NCBI GenBank assembly: GCA_002450755.1
Contig: DKAI01000016.1
Location: 1 to 7,214 of the forward strand
Source of the DNA: Deltaproteobacteria bacterium UBA6930
GTDB taxonomy: Bacteria; Myxococcota_A; UBA9160; UBA6930
DNA length: 7,214 bases
Direction: 5' to 3'
This document shows positions 1-6,760 of the stretch, one piece after another. The position numbers and the translations under genes are program-made. The notes below the pieces were generated by a model. The model was not told the origin of the DNA. It was given only the letters and a program-made list of their open reading frames with translations, and did not search any database. Positions within the stretch are counted from its first letter, which is position 1. Every line of letters starts with the position of its first letter.

Positions 1-1
1 A

Positions 2-142
2 ACAGCTGAAGACGTAAGGCGCGTGGCTGTCGACTACCTGGCAAGAACCCGATCGAGCACGGTAAATGTAATCGCACCAGATTTGCATTCGCAGATATTG
101 AAATCCAATCTAGCTTCGAACTTACGGAATCCGAGTCAATGA
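2..142 (+). CDS. M16 (insulinase-family) zinc peptidase, C-terminal end only
   Basis: This is the 3' end of a gene that begins outside the window: 46 codons are open from base 2 and stop at TGA 140-142. The first residues read TAEDVRRVAVDYLARTR and are followed by a beta strand (STVNVIAP). This is the usual ending of M16 peptidase subunits, where a helix after 'T.EDV..VA..YL' leads into a strand ending in a Pro. The last 20 or so residues (DLHSQILKS onward) are a short polar tail. The stop overlaps the start of the next M16 gene (ATGA), so the two are probably translationally coupled and expressed in equal amounts. I infer that this is the catalytic subunit carrying HxxEH, because its downstream partner has lost that motif, but the active-site region is off-window. 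The family assignment rests on a short tail and on the neighbour. Confidence 0.75.
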   Translation, partial: TAEDVRRVAVDYLARTRSSTVNVIAPDLHSQILKSNLASNLRNPSQ

Positions 143-1599
143 GCGTAATTTGGGGAAAATGGGGGGCTATGTGTTTGTTCCTTCTCGCCTGCGCTTCACC
201 AAATCGGCAACCTGTGGGCACCGTCTCGCCTCCAGTTTCTGAAAAAATACCCCTATGGGAATTGCCGCCAGTCGACCCCCCGGATCGGCCGGTCGTTCCT
301 GCGAATGGTCTCCACCGTTGGGAATTAAAGAACGGTCTAGAGGTAATCTTTTTAGAAGACCATAGGCTCCCATTTGTTGAATTGGGTGTAACAATCAAGG
401 TCGGGGCTGCATCTGAATCACTCGAGGAGGCAGGGCTAGCTGTTTTCACCGCCGATTTGATTGAGAAGGGTGCTGGTGACCTGGGAGCATTAGAACTTTC
501 CGAAAAACTAGAAACTCTAGGAGCAACCTTTGGAGTCTCGTCCAGCTGGGATTCCAGCACTGTTTCAACAACAGGCTTAGCTAGAGACTTTCCAACACTA
601 ATCGACGTTTTAGGTGATTTAGTTCTGCGACCAAAATTATCTTCTGACGAGGCAAGAAGAGCAAGGGAAGAGCTTCTAGCCTTGCTCGAAAGAGAAAAGG
701 ATGATCCCGGAAGCCTCGCTAGTCGTGCCTTCTTGTCGACGCTCTATAATGGCCATCGTTATAGCGCTCCCCTCTCTGGTGTTTCAAATTCAATAAAAAC
801 TTTTACGGAAGACAACGCCCGAGAGTTCCACGATCGGTTTTTCAGGCCTTCTAACGCAATTTTTTTTGCTACGGGGAATATTGAGCCCAAAGTCCTGCGT
901 GAGAAAATTGAAATTGTTTTTGGTTCTTGGGAGGGCAGTGTTCCAGAAATTTCAACCGGTGCCATTCTTCCTTCAGAACCAAAAATGTTAAAAATAGTCA
1001 TTATTGACCGACCCGATCTGAGCCAGGCTCAAGTGCGGATTGGTCATCAAGGTATTGGGCGGACCGACCCGAGGAGATTAGCTGCTAGCCTAATGAATCT
1101 TTCATTTGGTGGAGCCGGTTTTTCTTCTCGACTCATGTCTAGGATTCGCGGTCGAGAAGGCTTGGCATACGGTGTGTATTCTTATTTCACTCTTAGGAGG
1201 AACCCCGGTCCATTTGTTATTTCTACTGCTACTCGTTTTTCAGAAGTAAGAAGGGTAGTAGATCTTATTCTTTTTGAAATGGAACGCCTAAAACGGGAAC
1301 CTCCTCGCGGTCAAGAATTGGCTTCTATGAAGTCACTTTCTACGGGAAGATTTTCTTTGAGATTAGAAACTTCTTCTGCTCTCCTGTCTTCTCTTGTCGA
1401 TTTAAGTGTTTATAGTCTGCCGGCAGACTCACTTGATACTTTTCGTGACCGAGTCATGAAAACAACCGAAGGTCGCGTTTCTTCTGTAGCTCAATCCCTG
1501 CTTCGCCCGGAGAGCTTGGCAATAGCGATAGTTGGACCGGCGAAAGCTATTCGGGCTCAACTATCCGATCTAGGTACAGTTGAAGTCTTCGATCCGTAA
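139..1599 (+). CDS. Inactive-type M16 peptidase subunit, predicted lipoprotein
   Basis: This 486-residue protein is the second subunit of a predicted M16 heterodimeric protease. Residues 1-18 form a lipoprotein signal: Lys7, a hydrophobic run, and the lipobox LLAC with Cys18 as the lipidated residue. The residue after Cys18 is Ala, not Asp, which by the enterobacterial Lol rule would favour the outer membrane. Residues 19-56 are a Pro-rich linker. The N-terminal M16 domain follows at about 57-215 and the C-terminal M16 domain at about 220-420. Where active members have HxxEH after 'GLA', this protein has VFTAD (residues 102-106), so all three zinc/catalytic positions are lost. The C-terminal domain keeps the substrate-binding Arg337 and Tyr344 (IRGREGLAYGVYS). 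Known bacterial M16 pairs split these roles: one subunit carries the zinc site and the other the R/Y pair. The ATG at 139 overlaps the upstream stop and leaves a complete signal peptide; the next Met (residue 11) would remove its charged part. The pair probably degrades peptides in the periplasm. Confidence 0.9.
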   Translation: MSVIWGKWGAMCLFLLACASPNRQPVGTVSPPVSEKIPLWELPPVDPPDRPVVPANGLHRWELKNGLEVIFLEDHRLPFVELGVTIKVGAASESLEEAGLAVFTADLIEKGAGDLGALELSEKLETLGATFGVSSSWDSSTVSTTGLARDFPTLIDVLGDLVLRPKLSSDEARRAREELLALLEREKDDPGSLASRAFLSTLYNGHRYSAPLSGVSNSIKTFTEDNAREFHDRFFRPSNAIFFATGNIEPKVLREKIEIVFGSWEGSVPEISTGAILPSEPKMLKIVIIDRPDLSQAQVRIGHQGIGRTDPRRLAASLMNLSFGGAGFSSRLMSRIRGREGLAYGVYSYFTLRRNPGPFVISTATRFSEVRRVVDLILFEMERLKREPPRGQELASMKSLSTGRFSLRLETSSALLSSLVDLSVYSLPADSLDTFRDRVMKTTEGRVSSVAQSLLRPESLAIAIVGPAKAIRAQLSDLGTVEVFDP

Positions 1600-1690
1600 G
1601 ACGCTTTCGCGCTCACTTCTACAGGTGTGTCATTTTGAGTCTGGTCGTTAATGAGAGTGGTAAGGAATTGTTCGTTCTTCTCTAGTTCCA

Positions 1691-2701
1691 TCAAGTCCTT
1701 TTTCCCGTAGTCTTTTTCTGTGAATTTTTAAGATCATATCTTTTAGAGGCACTTGAAAAAATAGATGAGATTGCATTTCTAAGGCTTATAGGTTCTAAAA
1801 CTTCCGCTTCTTTTCCAAATGATAATATCCAGTTTTGTAGTTCTTTACTTTCACTCACTCGCATCGTTAGTATCAGTCGACCATCGGACCCATGATGAAA
1901 AGTTTGGCTTGGGTGCCAAGTCTTTTCTTGAATCGTCAAAGCGATCTCGGGTTCAAAGCAAATTTTCACTTTAGCGATTGGACCAGCAACAATTCCAAAA
2001 GATGATTTCACGTAAGAATCAAAGTTAAAGTCAGGGAGTACGTGGAATTTCATATTCGTTTGCTTGGCTTTAATGATTCGGTCTATCGCAAATGTTCGAA
2101 GTTCTTCGGATTTATGGTCAAGCCCAATTGCATAGAGCCCACCATTTTTATACCAAATCCGATAGGGGTCAAAGAAACGATCGTTCGAGTCTTTAGCACG
2201 GGCGGAGTGGTATTTCATGTCTACGCTGTATCGTTCGAGGAGTGCGCGATTAAGAATTTGAATAACTTCGCTGCTTTCGGAAAAATCTTTATGAGGTTCG
2301 GGAAAAACATGAAATGCAGTACCTAGGTTCTCCATGAACTCAGTAAGCTCTGGCCCGAGCCCTGTTCGAATTTTGTGTATTGCTGATTGGATAGAGTCGT
2401 GAAATACCGTTCCTTTCAAGGACTGAAGAAGGTCCTCACTGAATACTAAAGCTAGAACCTCGTCAGCTGTAAAGGGAATATCGCCAAGTCGAAAAGTGTC
2501 GATAAATTTGTAGTAAACTCTCCCGTCCCTTTTTTCGCTAACAACTGGAAAGCCTGCAAACATAAGAGCATTGAGATCTCTGTAAACAGTTCGTCGTACG
2601 CAGTTGAGCTTACTTGCAAGGTCTTCTAGACCAGCTCCCGAATGACTTTTCGCTAAGATTTGTATGAGTTGCCATTGGCGGGCGAGTTGGTCACCTCGCA
2701 A
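1691..2701 (-). CDS. WYL-domain HTH transcriptional regulator (YafY/DeoR-like)
   Basis: This is a 336-residue regulator with the standard three-part layout. An N-terminal winged helix-turn-helix covers about residues 8-66; its recognition helix lies around RRTVYRDLNALMFAG (36-50), and the wing ends in DGRVYYKF. A linker is followed by a WYL domain at about 150-225, with the core PYRIWYKNGGLYAIG (169-183) and the conserved FAIDRI segment including Arg198. A WCX-type C-terminal domain spans about 230-320. In this family the WYL domain senses a nucleotide or other small ligand and the HTH binds DNA; ligand and targets cannot be read from the sequence. The protein is full length. It is read from a TTG codon with a good AGGAG 7 nt upstream, and an in-frame stop shortly upstream leaves no earlier start. 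It lies 31 nt after efp on the same strand, so it is probably co-transcribed with it. Its 3' end converges on the M16 operon. The basic tail (KKTTGKRT) is unremarkable. Confidence 0.9.
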   Translation of the reverse strand: MRGDQLARQWQLIQILAKSHSGAGLEDLASKLNCVRRTVYRDLNALMFAGFPVVSEKRDGRVYYKFIDTFRLGDIPFTADEVLALVFSEDLLQSLKGTVFHDSIQSAIHKIRTGLGPELTEFMENLGTAFHVFPEPHKDFSESSEVIQILNRALLERYSVDMKYHSARAKDSNDRFFDPYRIWYKNGGLYAIGLDHKSEELRTFAIDRIIKAKQTNMKFHVLPDFNFDSYVKSSFGIVAGPIAKVKICFEPEIALTIQEKTWHPSQTFHHGSDGRLILTMRVSESKELQNWILSFGKEAEVLEPISLRNAISSIFSSASKRYDLKNSQKKTTGKRT

Positions 2702-2708
2702 TCTTAGT

Positions 2709-2713
2709 CTCCT
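2709..2713 (-). promoter_or_regulatory. Ribosome binding site fixing the TTG start of the WYL regulator
   Basis: On the minus strand AGGAG stands 7 nt before TTG (2699-2701). An in-frame TAA lies just upstream and there is no ATG or GTG between it and the TTG, so this site supports TTG as the true start. It lies within the 31-nt gap after the efp stop codon. Confidence 0.7.
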
Positions 2714-2732
2714 GTTTTGTTATCTGAGATAA

Positions 2733-3302
2733 TTAACTCTCATTTACACGTTCGACGTATTCGCCGCTGCGTGTGTCGACCCGAAGAGTTTCACCTTCCT
2801 TAATGAAAAGTGGAACTTGTATCACTGCACCCGTCTCAAGAGTTGCGGGTTTTGTAGCACCCGACGCCGTATCGCCTTTTACTCCTGGGTCACATTGAGT
2901 CACTACAGCTTGAATGAAAGCCGGTAATTCAATATTTATAGGCTGTCCACGCCAAAAGATGACATCGACTTCAAGGTTTTCCTTTAAAAATCGCGATATT
3001 TCGCCGAGTTGTTTCTCGTCGAATGGAATCTGGTCGAAATTTTCGGAATCCATAAAAATATAGGATGAACCATCACTGTATAGGTACTGCATTTTTCGGT
3101 CGTCAATTTCGGCTTCTTCGATTTTTTCCCCTGAGCGGAAAGTTCGATCTAAGACTCGACCGTTCTTTAGGTTCCTTACTTTCGTCCTAACGAAAGCTCC
3201 TCCCTTTCCTGGCTTAACGTGCTGGAAATATGTGATGGTGAATGGTTCTCCATCGAGTTCGATCTTCAATCCATTACGGAAGTTTGAGGTGTCAATCGCC
3301 AT
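2733..3302 (-). CDS. efp: Translation elongation factor P
   Basis: EF-P binds between the ribosomal P and E sites and promotes peptide-bond formation at polyproline stretches. At 189 residues it matches the usual bacterial length. Three beta-barrel domains can be assigned: KOW-like domain I (about 1-65), OB-fold domain II (about 66-129) and domain III (about 130-189), which ends in the family signature TRSGEYVERV. The domain I loop tip reads PGKGGAF with Lys33, equivalent to E. coli Lys34, so this is the lysine type rather than the arginine (rhamnosylated) type. Whether Lys33 is beta-lysylated cannot be judged, since no epmA or epmB homologue is in the window. The ATG is preceded by a weak AGG-containing ribosome site. 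The gene lies 37 nt after etfA and 31 nt before the WYL regulator on the same strand. Placement in an etf cluster does not imply a role in electron transfer. Confidence 0.98.
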   Translation of the reverse strand: MAIDTSNFRNGLKIELDGEPFTITYFQHVKPGKGGAFVRTKVRNLKNGRVLDRTFRSGEKIEEAEIDDRKMQYLYSDGSSYIFMDSENFDQIPFDEKQLGEISRFLKENLEVDVIFWRGQPINIELPAFIQAVVTQCDPGVKGDTASGATKPATLETGAVIQVPLFIKEGETLRVDTRSGEYVERVNES

Positions 3303-3339
3303 TGTTGGAGCCTATCCTGTGCAAGAAACGAGGGGTCGT

Positions 3340-4305
3340 CTAGCTTTTTGCACTTTTAACCGCATCAGTTAACGCAGGCACAACTTCAAAGAGATCACCT
3401 ACAACACCGAGATCGGCAATTTCGAAAATTGGAGCATCGCCATCTTTATTAATAGCAATAATAAAGTTTGAACCTTTCATGCCGACCAAGTGTTGGATTG
3501 CTCCCGAGATCCCGCAAGCGACGTATAGTTTAGGGGTCACAATTTGACCTGAAGACCCAACTTGATATTCATGAGGGAGCCACCCTGCATCAACGACCGG
3601 ACGCGATGCTCCCATAGCCCCTCCTAGAGCATCAGCTAAGGGTTGAATTGTTTCTGGAAACTTTTCAGGATCTCCTACACCTCGGCCGCCCGAAACAATA
3701 ATTTCAGCTTTGCTCAGATCAACTCCTTTAGATTCGGCCACTTTCGTCTCGAGGAAGCGACTCTTCTGTTCGTTGAAAGAAACCTCAAGGCTTGAAACGG
3801 TCCCATTCGTCGTTCCTTCATATGGAGCAGTCGCTCCTGGTTGCATGGTTGCAACGACTATATCGGCGGCAGCCTCAAGTCTTGCATCCAACTTACCATT
3901 AAAAACGCGCCGTAAAAATACTAGTTTTTCATCGATCCGGTCGATATCAAAGCAGTCTGAAATGAAGGCGGCGTCCAATGCTGCGGCGAGACGCGGAGCG
4001 ACATCCCATCCCGAAGGTGTGTTTGACAATAAGATAGTGCTGGCATTGGTTTCTTGGATCACAGCAAGTATGGCCTGCCTGTAGGCTTCTGCCGAGTAAT
4101 TACTTACTGCAGCGTTGTCGACAACGGTGACCTCGCCTCCGCCCTTTGTAGAAAATGCGTTTGCTTCCTCGGTCACGCTTTCGCCAATGACGAGACTTCT
4201 CACTTGGCTGGGATCAGCGATTTTCTGGGCGAAGCTTGCGAGCTCGTAACTCGACTCTCGAATCGATCCGTTCTGCATTTCGGCAACTATAAGGATGTTA
4301 CCCAT
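3340..4305 (-). CDS. etfA: Electron transfer flavoprotein, alpha subunit
   Basis: EtfA binds the redox-active FAD of the ETF heterodimer, which carries electrons from acyl-CoA and other flavin dehydrogenases to ETF:quinone oxidoreductase. From ATG 4305 the protein is 321 residues, normal for the family. The N-terminal Rossmann-like domain (MGNILIVAE onward) covers about residues 1-185. The C-terminal FAD domain begins near GGRGVGD (206-212). It continues through GASRPVVDAG with Arg235, QVGSSG (248-253), LYVACGISGAIQH with His272, and IIAINKDGDAPIF to IADLGVVGDLF, the classical EtfA signature order. The loop usually written QVGQTG(K/R) is here QVGSSGQ, a conservative change. An in-frame TTG at 4350 would add 15 residues that do not look like EtfA, while ATG 4305 has AAGGA 7 nt upstream, so I take 4305. 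It follows etfB by 61 nt. No acyl-CoA dehydrogenase or ETF:QO gene is in view, so the electron donor is unknown. Confidence 0.97.
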   Translation of the reverse strand: MGNILIVAEMQNGSIRESSYELASFAQKIADPSQVRSLVIGESVTEEANAFSTKGGGEVTVVDNAAVSNYSAEAYRQAILAVIQETNASTILLSNTPSGWDVAPRLAAALDAAFISDCFDIDRIDEKLVFLRRVFNGKLDARLEAAADIVVATMQPGATAPYEGTTNGTVSSLEVSFNEQKSRFLETKVAESKGVDLSKAEIIVSGGRGVGDPEKFPETIQPLADALGGAMGASRPVVDAGWLPHEYQVGSSGQIVTPKLYVACGISGAIQHLVGMKGSNFIIAINKDGDAPIFEIADLGVVGDLFEVVPALTDAVKSAKS

Positions 4306-4312
4306 TGGATGT

Positions 4313-4317
4313 TCCTT
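4313..4317 (-). promoter_or_regulatory. Ribosome binding site fixing the etfA start
   Basis: AAGGA on the minus strand stands 7 nt before ATG 4303-4305. It supports this ATG over the in-frame TTG 45 bases upstream. Confidence 0.65.
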
Positions 4318-4366
4318 TCTGGTTCGGAAGGTGTATTGGATTGCAGGCAAATCTGCACCGGTCTTA

Positions 4367-5149
4367 TTACAAAAGTCCGAGTTCCTTTATTTTTGCGACG
4401 AGTCCCTCAGCCACATCGGTAGTAGATCCCTCGAGAATCTCTGCACCTTGTGTTTTAGGGGGTACGTAGATTTCCTGAACTTTGATTTTGGCTGCACCAG
4501 TACCGACAAGTTCTTGAACGCCAAGGTCCGCGGCCGACCTGGTATCTAAAGGCTTTTTCTTGGCTGCCATTATGCCCTTTAGCGACGCATATCGGACTTG
4601 GTTAATGCCCGTTTGAACTGCCAAGAGGCACGGTAATTGCAATTCAACTACCTCTAGAGCGCCCCCCTCTAGTTCACGTTCCGCAATTAGTTTTTCGCCT
4701 TCTAGAGATGCACTCATGACGGCCGTAGCGTGTGGCATTTCCAAAAGTTCCGCAACCATTGGACCAACTGAGGCGAAGTTGCCGTCATCTGCCATAAGGC
4801 CCGTAAAGACTAAGTCTGGCGATTCTTCTTTACCAATTGCAGCGAGAATTTTGGCGATAGCAAGAGCGTCAGAGCCCTCTACAGACTCGTCATTTACATG
4901 AACTGCTCGGTCAGCTCCCATTCCAAGCGCAGTACGCAGAGCTTGGGTGGTTCTATCAGGTCCAATCGAGGCGACCACTACCTCAGCTTCTTTTTCGTCC
5001 TTGATTCGCAATGCCTCTTCGAGAGCGTATGTGTCGTAACTGTTAATTTCAAATTTAATGCTCTCTTCTTGAATCCAGCTTCCATCGGATTTTATATCTA
5101 AACGTGCGTCCTGGTGAGGGACCTGCTTTAGGCAGACCAAGATCTTCAT
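4367..5149 (-). CDS. etfB: Electron transfer flavoprotein, beta subunit
   Basis: EtfB is the AMP-binding partner of EtfA and carries the loop that docks on dehydrogenases. From ATG 5149 the protein is 260 residues, typical for the family, and starts MKILVCLKQVPHQDARLDI, the standard EtfB opening. Further family segments are NSYDTYALEEALRIK (36-50) and the glycine-rich nucleotide region VVVASIGPDRTTQALRTALG (57-76). These are followed by FTGLMADDGNFASVGP (115-130) and the late signature RYASLKGIMAAKKKP (186-200), whose Leu190 sits at the dehydrogenase recognition loop. The frame is open for 25 more codons upstream (to 5224), but those residues have no EtfB character and a good ribosome site precedes 5149. 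The stop lies 61 nt before etfA, so the two are surely co-expressed. I see nothing that settles whether this ETF is bifurcating. The absence of a fix-type or lactate/butyryl dehydrogenase neighbour favours an ordinary respiratory ETF, weakly. Confidence 0.97.
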   Translation of the reverse strand: MKILVCLKQVPHQDARLDIKSDGSWIQEESIKFEINSYDTYALEEALRIKDEKEAEVVVASIGPDRTTQALRTALGMGADRAVHVNDESVEGSDALAIAKILAAIGKEESPDLVFTGLMADDGNFASVGPMVAELLEMPHATAVMSASLEGEKLIAERELEGGALEVVELQLPCLLAVQTGINQVRYASLKGIMAAKKKPLDTRSAADLGVQELVGTGAAKIKVQEIYVPPKTQGAEILEGSTTDVAEGLVAKIKELGLL

Positions 5150-5157
5150 ATGGCAAT

Positions 5158-5164
5158 TCACTCC
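5158..5164 (-). promoter_or_regulatory. Ribosome binding site fixing the etfB start
   Basis: GGAGTGA on the minus strand ends 8 nt before ATG 5147-5149. It supports the ATG that gives the canonical EtfB N-terminus. Confidence 0.6.
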
Positions 5165-5250
5165 GAAATGTTGATTAGTACCCGAGACTAGCCCGAGTGT
5201 GTCAGTTGTTAAAGCTGTGGCCAAAAGCCACTAGTGCAAAGGGCTCAAGC

Positions 5251-5955
5251 TCAACCAGCCCCCAAAAATTCTAAGAATGTGGCGAGTTCGGTTACTCTAA
5301 GGTAGGGATTGTGCTCCTTCTCTTCGCCCATTGTTGAGTACGCCGCTGGCGAGTACCTGTGACCCGGGTATAGAAGCGTGTTGTCGGGTAGGCGCGCGAG
5401 TTTTTTATGTAGGCTGTCGTACATGGCTTCGGGGTCGCTTCCAGGCAGATCTACTCGCCCGCAACTCCCGAGGAAGAGAGTGTCTCCCGAAACCAGCCGT
5501 CCTGGCTCATTCCCACATTCGACTAGAAAGCATTGTGATCCTGGAGTGTGGCCGGGGGTATGAATGAGACGGATCTTCACGCCTCCAAGAGAAATGACGT
5601 CACCACTCTCATGGCTTATAAGATCCGATTCCGATGCCCCAGTGACTTTCTTCAGACCTTGGGCTTCCTCTTTATGGACATGGATAGGAATTGATATTTC
5701 TTCGAGGAGTTTCCCGACTCCTTCAATGGTTTGACCAAAAATCTCCCCTCCAACGTGGTCCTGGTGGTAATGAGTGGCCAGTGCTCCAACCGCTTGCATT
5801 TTATTAGTTTCAACGCATTCTAAAAGTTCATCAATTGCCCAGGCTGGATCAACCAAAACAACCTCGCGGGTTTCTCTGCTCCCGATCACGTAAGCCAAAT
5901 TAGCCATCTCACCTACAGCGATTTGTTGAAAGAATAGTTCTTGAGGTTCGCTCAT
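5251..5955 (-). CDS. MBL-fold metallo-hydrolase, glyoxalase II / persulfide dioxygenase-like
   Basis: This 234-residue metallo-beta-lactamase-fold protein has all the metal-site residues: THYHQDH (61-67, with His62, His64, Asp66 and His67), His136 in HTPGHTPGS, Asp158 in SGDTLF, and His199 in LYPGH. The region after Asp158 (GSCGRVDLPGSDPEAMYDSL) and the tail with EEKEHNPYL are shared by short glyoxalase II-like hydrolases and ETHE1-type persulfide dioxygenases. The first group hydrolyses S-acyl-glutathione or related thioesters using two metals; the second oxidises glutathione persulfide with one iron. The 'DHVGG' after the first motif leans towards the glyoxalase II-like group, but I cannot decide. 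No signal peptide is seen, so it should be cytoplasmic. The ATG is preceded by AGAGGTG at a 9-nt spacing. It lies 64 nt after the alpha/beta hydrolase gene and 101 nt before etfB on the same strand. Co-transcription with etfBA is possible but not shown. Confidence 0.9.
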   Translation of the reverse strand: MSEPQELFFQQIAVGEMANLAYVIGSRETREVVLVDPAWAIDELLECVETNKMQAVGALATHYHQDHVGGEIFGQTIEGVGKLLEEISIPIHVHKEEAQGLKKVTGASESDLISHESGDVISLGGVKIRLIHTPGHTPGSQCFLVECGNEPGRLVSGDTLFLGSCGRVDLPGSDPEAMYDSLHKKLARLPDNTLLYPGHRYSPAAYSTMGEEKEHNPYLRVTELATFLEFLGAG

Positions 5956-6019
5956 TTTCTTTTACACCTCTTGTCCGAGATGCCTAAGATAGAAAAGTTC
6001 ACCGATCCCACCGTTCGAG

Positions 6020-6730
6020 TCATTCTCCTAGGACCTTAGTGGTCCACCCCTCGACCTTGGCAAGAACGTCTCTAAAGACGTCTTCTTCTAGGCGTCCCGA
6101 CTCTTCTTCCAGCCGTAGGGCGTGGTCTGCTGATCGAACTACATGAGTATCCCAAGGTGCTCCTACTCGTTTCAAAGTTTCCTTTAAAGCCTTTAAATCG
6201 CAATAGCGGTCCTTATCGCCTTGGACAAATAACATGGGGGTTGTTGCCCGGTAGAGCCTTTCTGCTTGCACCTTTTCCATATCACCTTGCCTATGGAGCG
6301 GATAGCCAAGCATGAACAGTCCAGCTGCGCGGACTGGGCCAGTAGCCGCGTGAGCCGCCGCCAGGGCTCCTTGGTTTTTGCCCCCCACGAAGATGTGGGC
6401 CGGCGCAGCTGTAGGATCTCTGTTTACTAGACCCACTGCGGATTGAAATAGCCTTTTCAAAACGGCTGGGGGGTCGAATTGGGTTTTCTTAGCCTCGACA
6501 TGAGGGAGAAGAAATCTAAGAGTGAGGTATTTCCTTGAGGTGAGGTCCCTCGCTAGGCTCTCTAAGAGCGGGTCTTTGATCTGAGAGCCGTGTGCGATGA
6601 GCATGCAAATTCGCGATCCCGTAGGCCACCACTCAGGAATTCCTAATATTCCACTCACCGCGTCTAACCCATGAAGCGGCTCTCTCAAAGGGATTTTAAC
6701 TTCTTCAAATCGTGCTGTTTGTTCAACCAA
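6020..6730 (-). CDS. Alpha/beta hydrolase, KANL3/Tex30-like (COG3571 type), nucleophile Ser replaced by Asn
   Basis: This 236-residue alpha/beta-fold protein resembles the small KANL3/Tex30-like hydrolases. The expected order of segments is present: the oxyanion region LIAHGSQIKDP (44-54), a strand plus LRFLLPHVEAKK (71-82), the nucleophile elbow, LGYPLHRQGD (141-150), MLFVQGDKDRYCD with acid candidate Asp174, and SADHALRL with His203. The elbow, normally GGKSMGG in this family, reads GGKNQGA (116-122). The nucleophile serine is therefore Asn119, coded AAC, one base change from AGC. Acid and His are kept, so the fold is intact but ordinary serine-hydrolase activity is unlikely; it may be a pseudoenzyme or bind rather than cleave. 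The start is TTG; no ATG or GTG lies between it and an in-frame stop about 75 bases upstream, and the ribosome site is weak. A start near residue 25 (GTG) is possible but would cut into the first strand. No signal peptide is seen. It is the first minus-strand gene of the cluster in this window. Confidence 0.85.
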   Translation of the reverse strand: MVEQTARFEEVKIPLREPLHGLDAVSGILGIPEWWPTGSRICMLIAHGSQIKDPLLESLARDLTSRKYLTLRFLLPHVEAKKTQFDPPAVLKRLFQSAVGLVNRDPTAAPAHIFVGGKNQGALAAAHAATGPVRAAGLFMLGYPLHRQGDMEKVQAERLYRATTPMLFVQGDKDRYCDLKALKETLKRVGAPWDTHVVRSADHALRLEEESGRLEEDVFRDVLAKVEGWTTKVLGE

Positions 6731-6760
6731 CTTTTTGCCAAACCTAAAGATTAGAGGTGT

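Noticed and set aside
1600..1690. Expected bidirectional terminator between the converging M16 and WYL genes
   Set aside because: I searched the 91-base gap for a stem followed by T residues in either direction and found none worth calling.
2042..2326. Plus-strand 94-codon open frame inside the WYL gene
   Set aside because: It is a shadow of the well-supported minus-strand regulator. The same applies to the plus-strand frames inside etfA, etfB and the MBL gene, and to the minus-strand frames inside the M16 gene.
4306..4350. 15-codon N-terminal extension of EtfA from a TTG
   Set aside because: The residues do not match the EtfA start, and ATG 4305 has a good ribosome site and the canonical beginning.
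5150..5224. 25-codon N-terminal extension of EtfB
   Set aside because: EtfB proteins begin at MKILVCLKQVP; the extension is non-homologous and a ribosome site precedes the inner ATG.
5217..5231. Hairpin GTGGC-CAAAA-GCCAC as a terminator after the MBL gene
   Set aside because: The stem is only 5 bp and no T-tract follows on the minus strand, so it is not a convincing intrinsic terminator.
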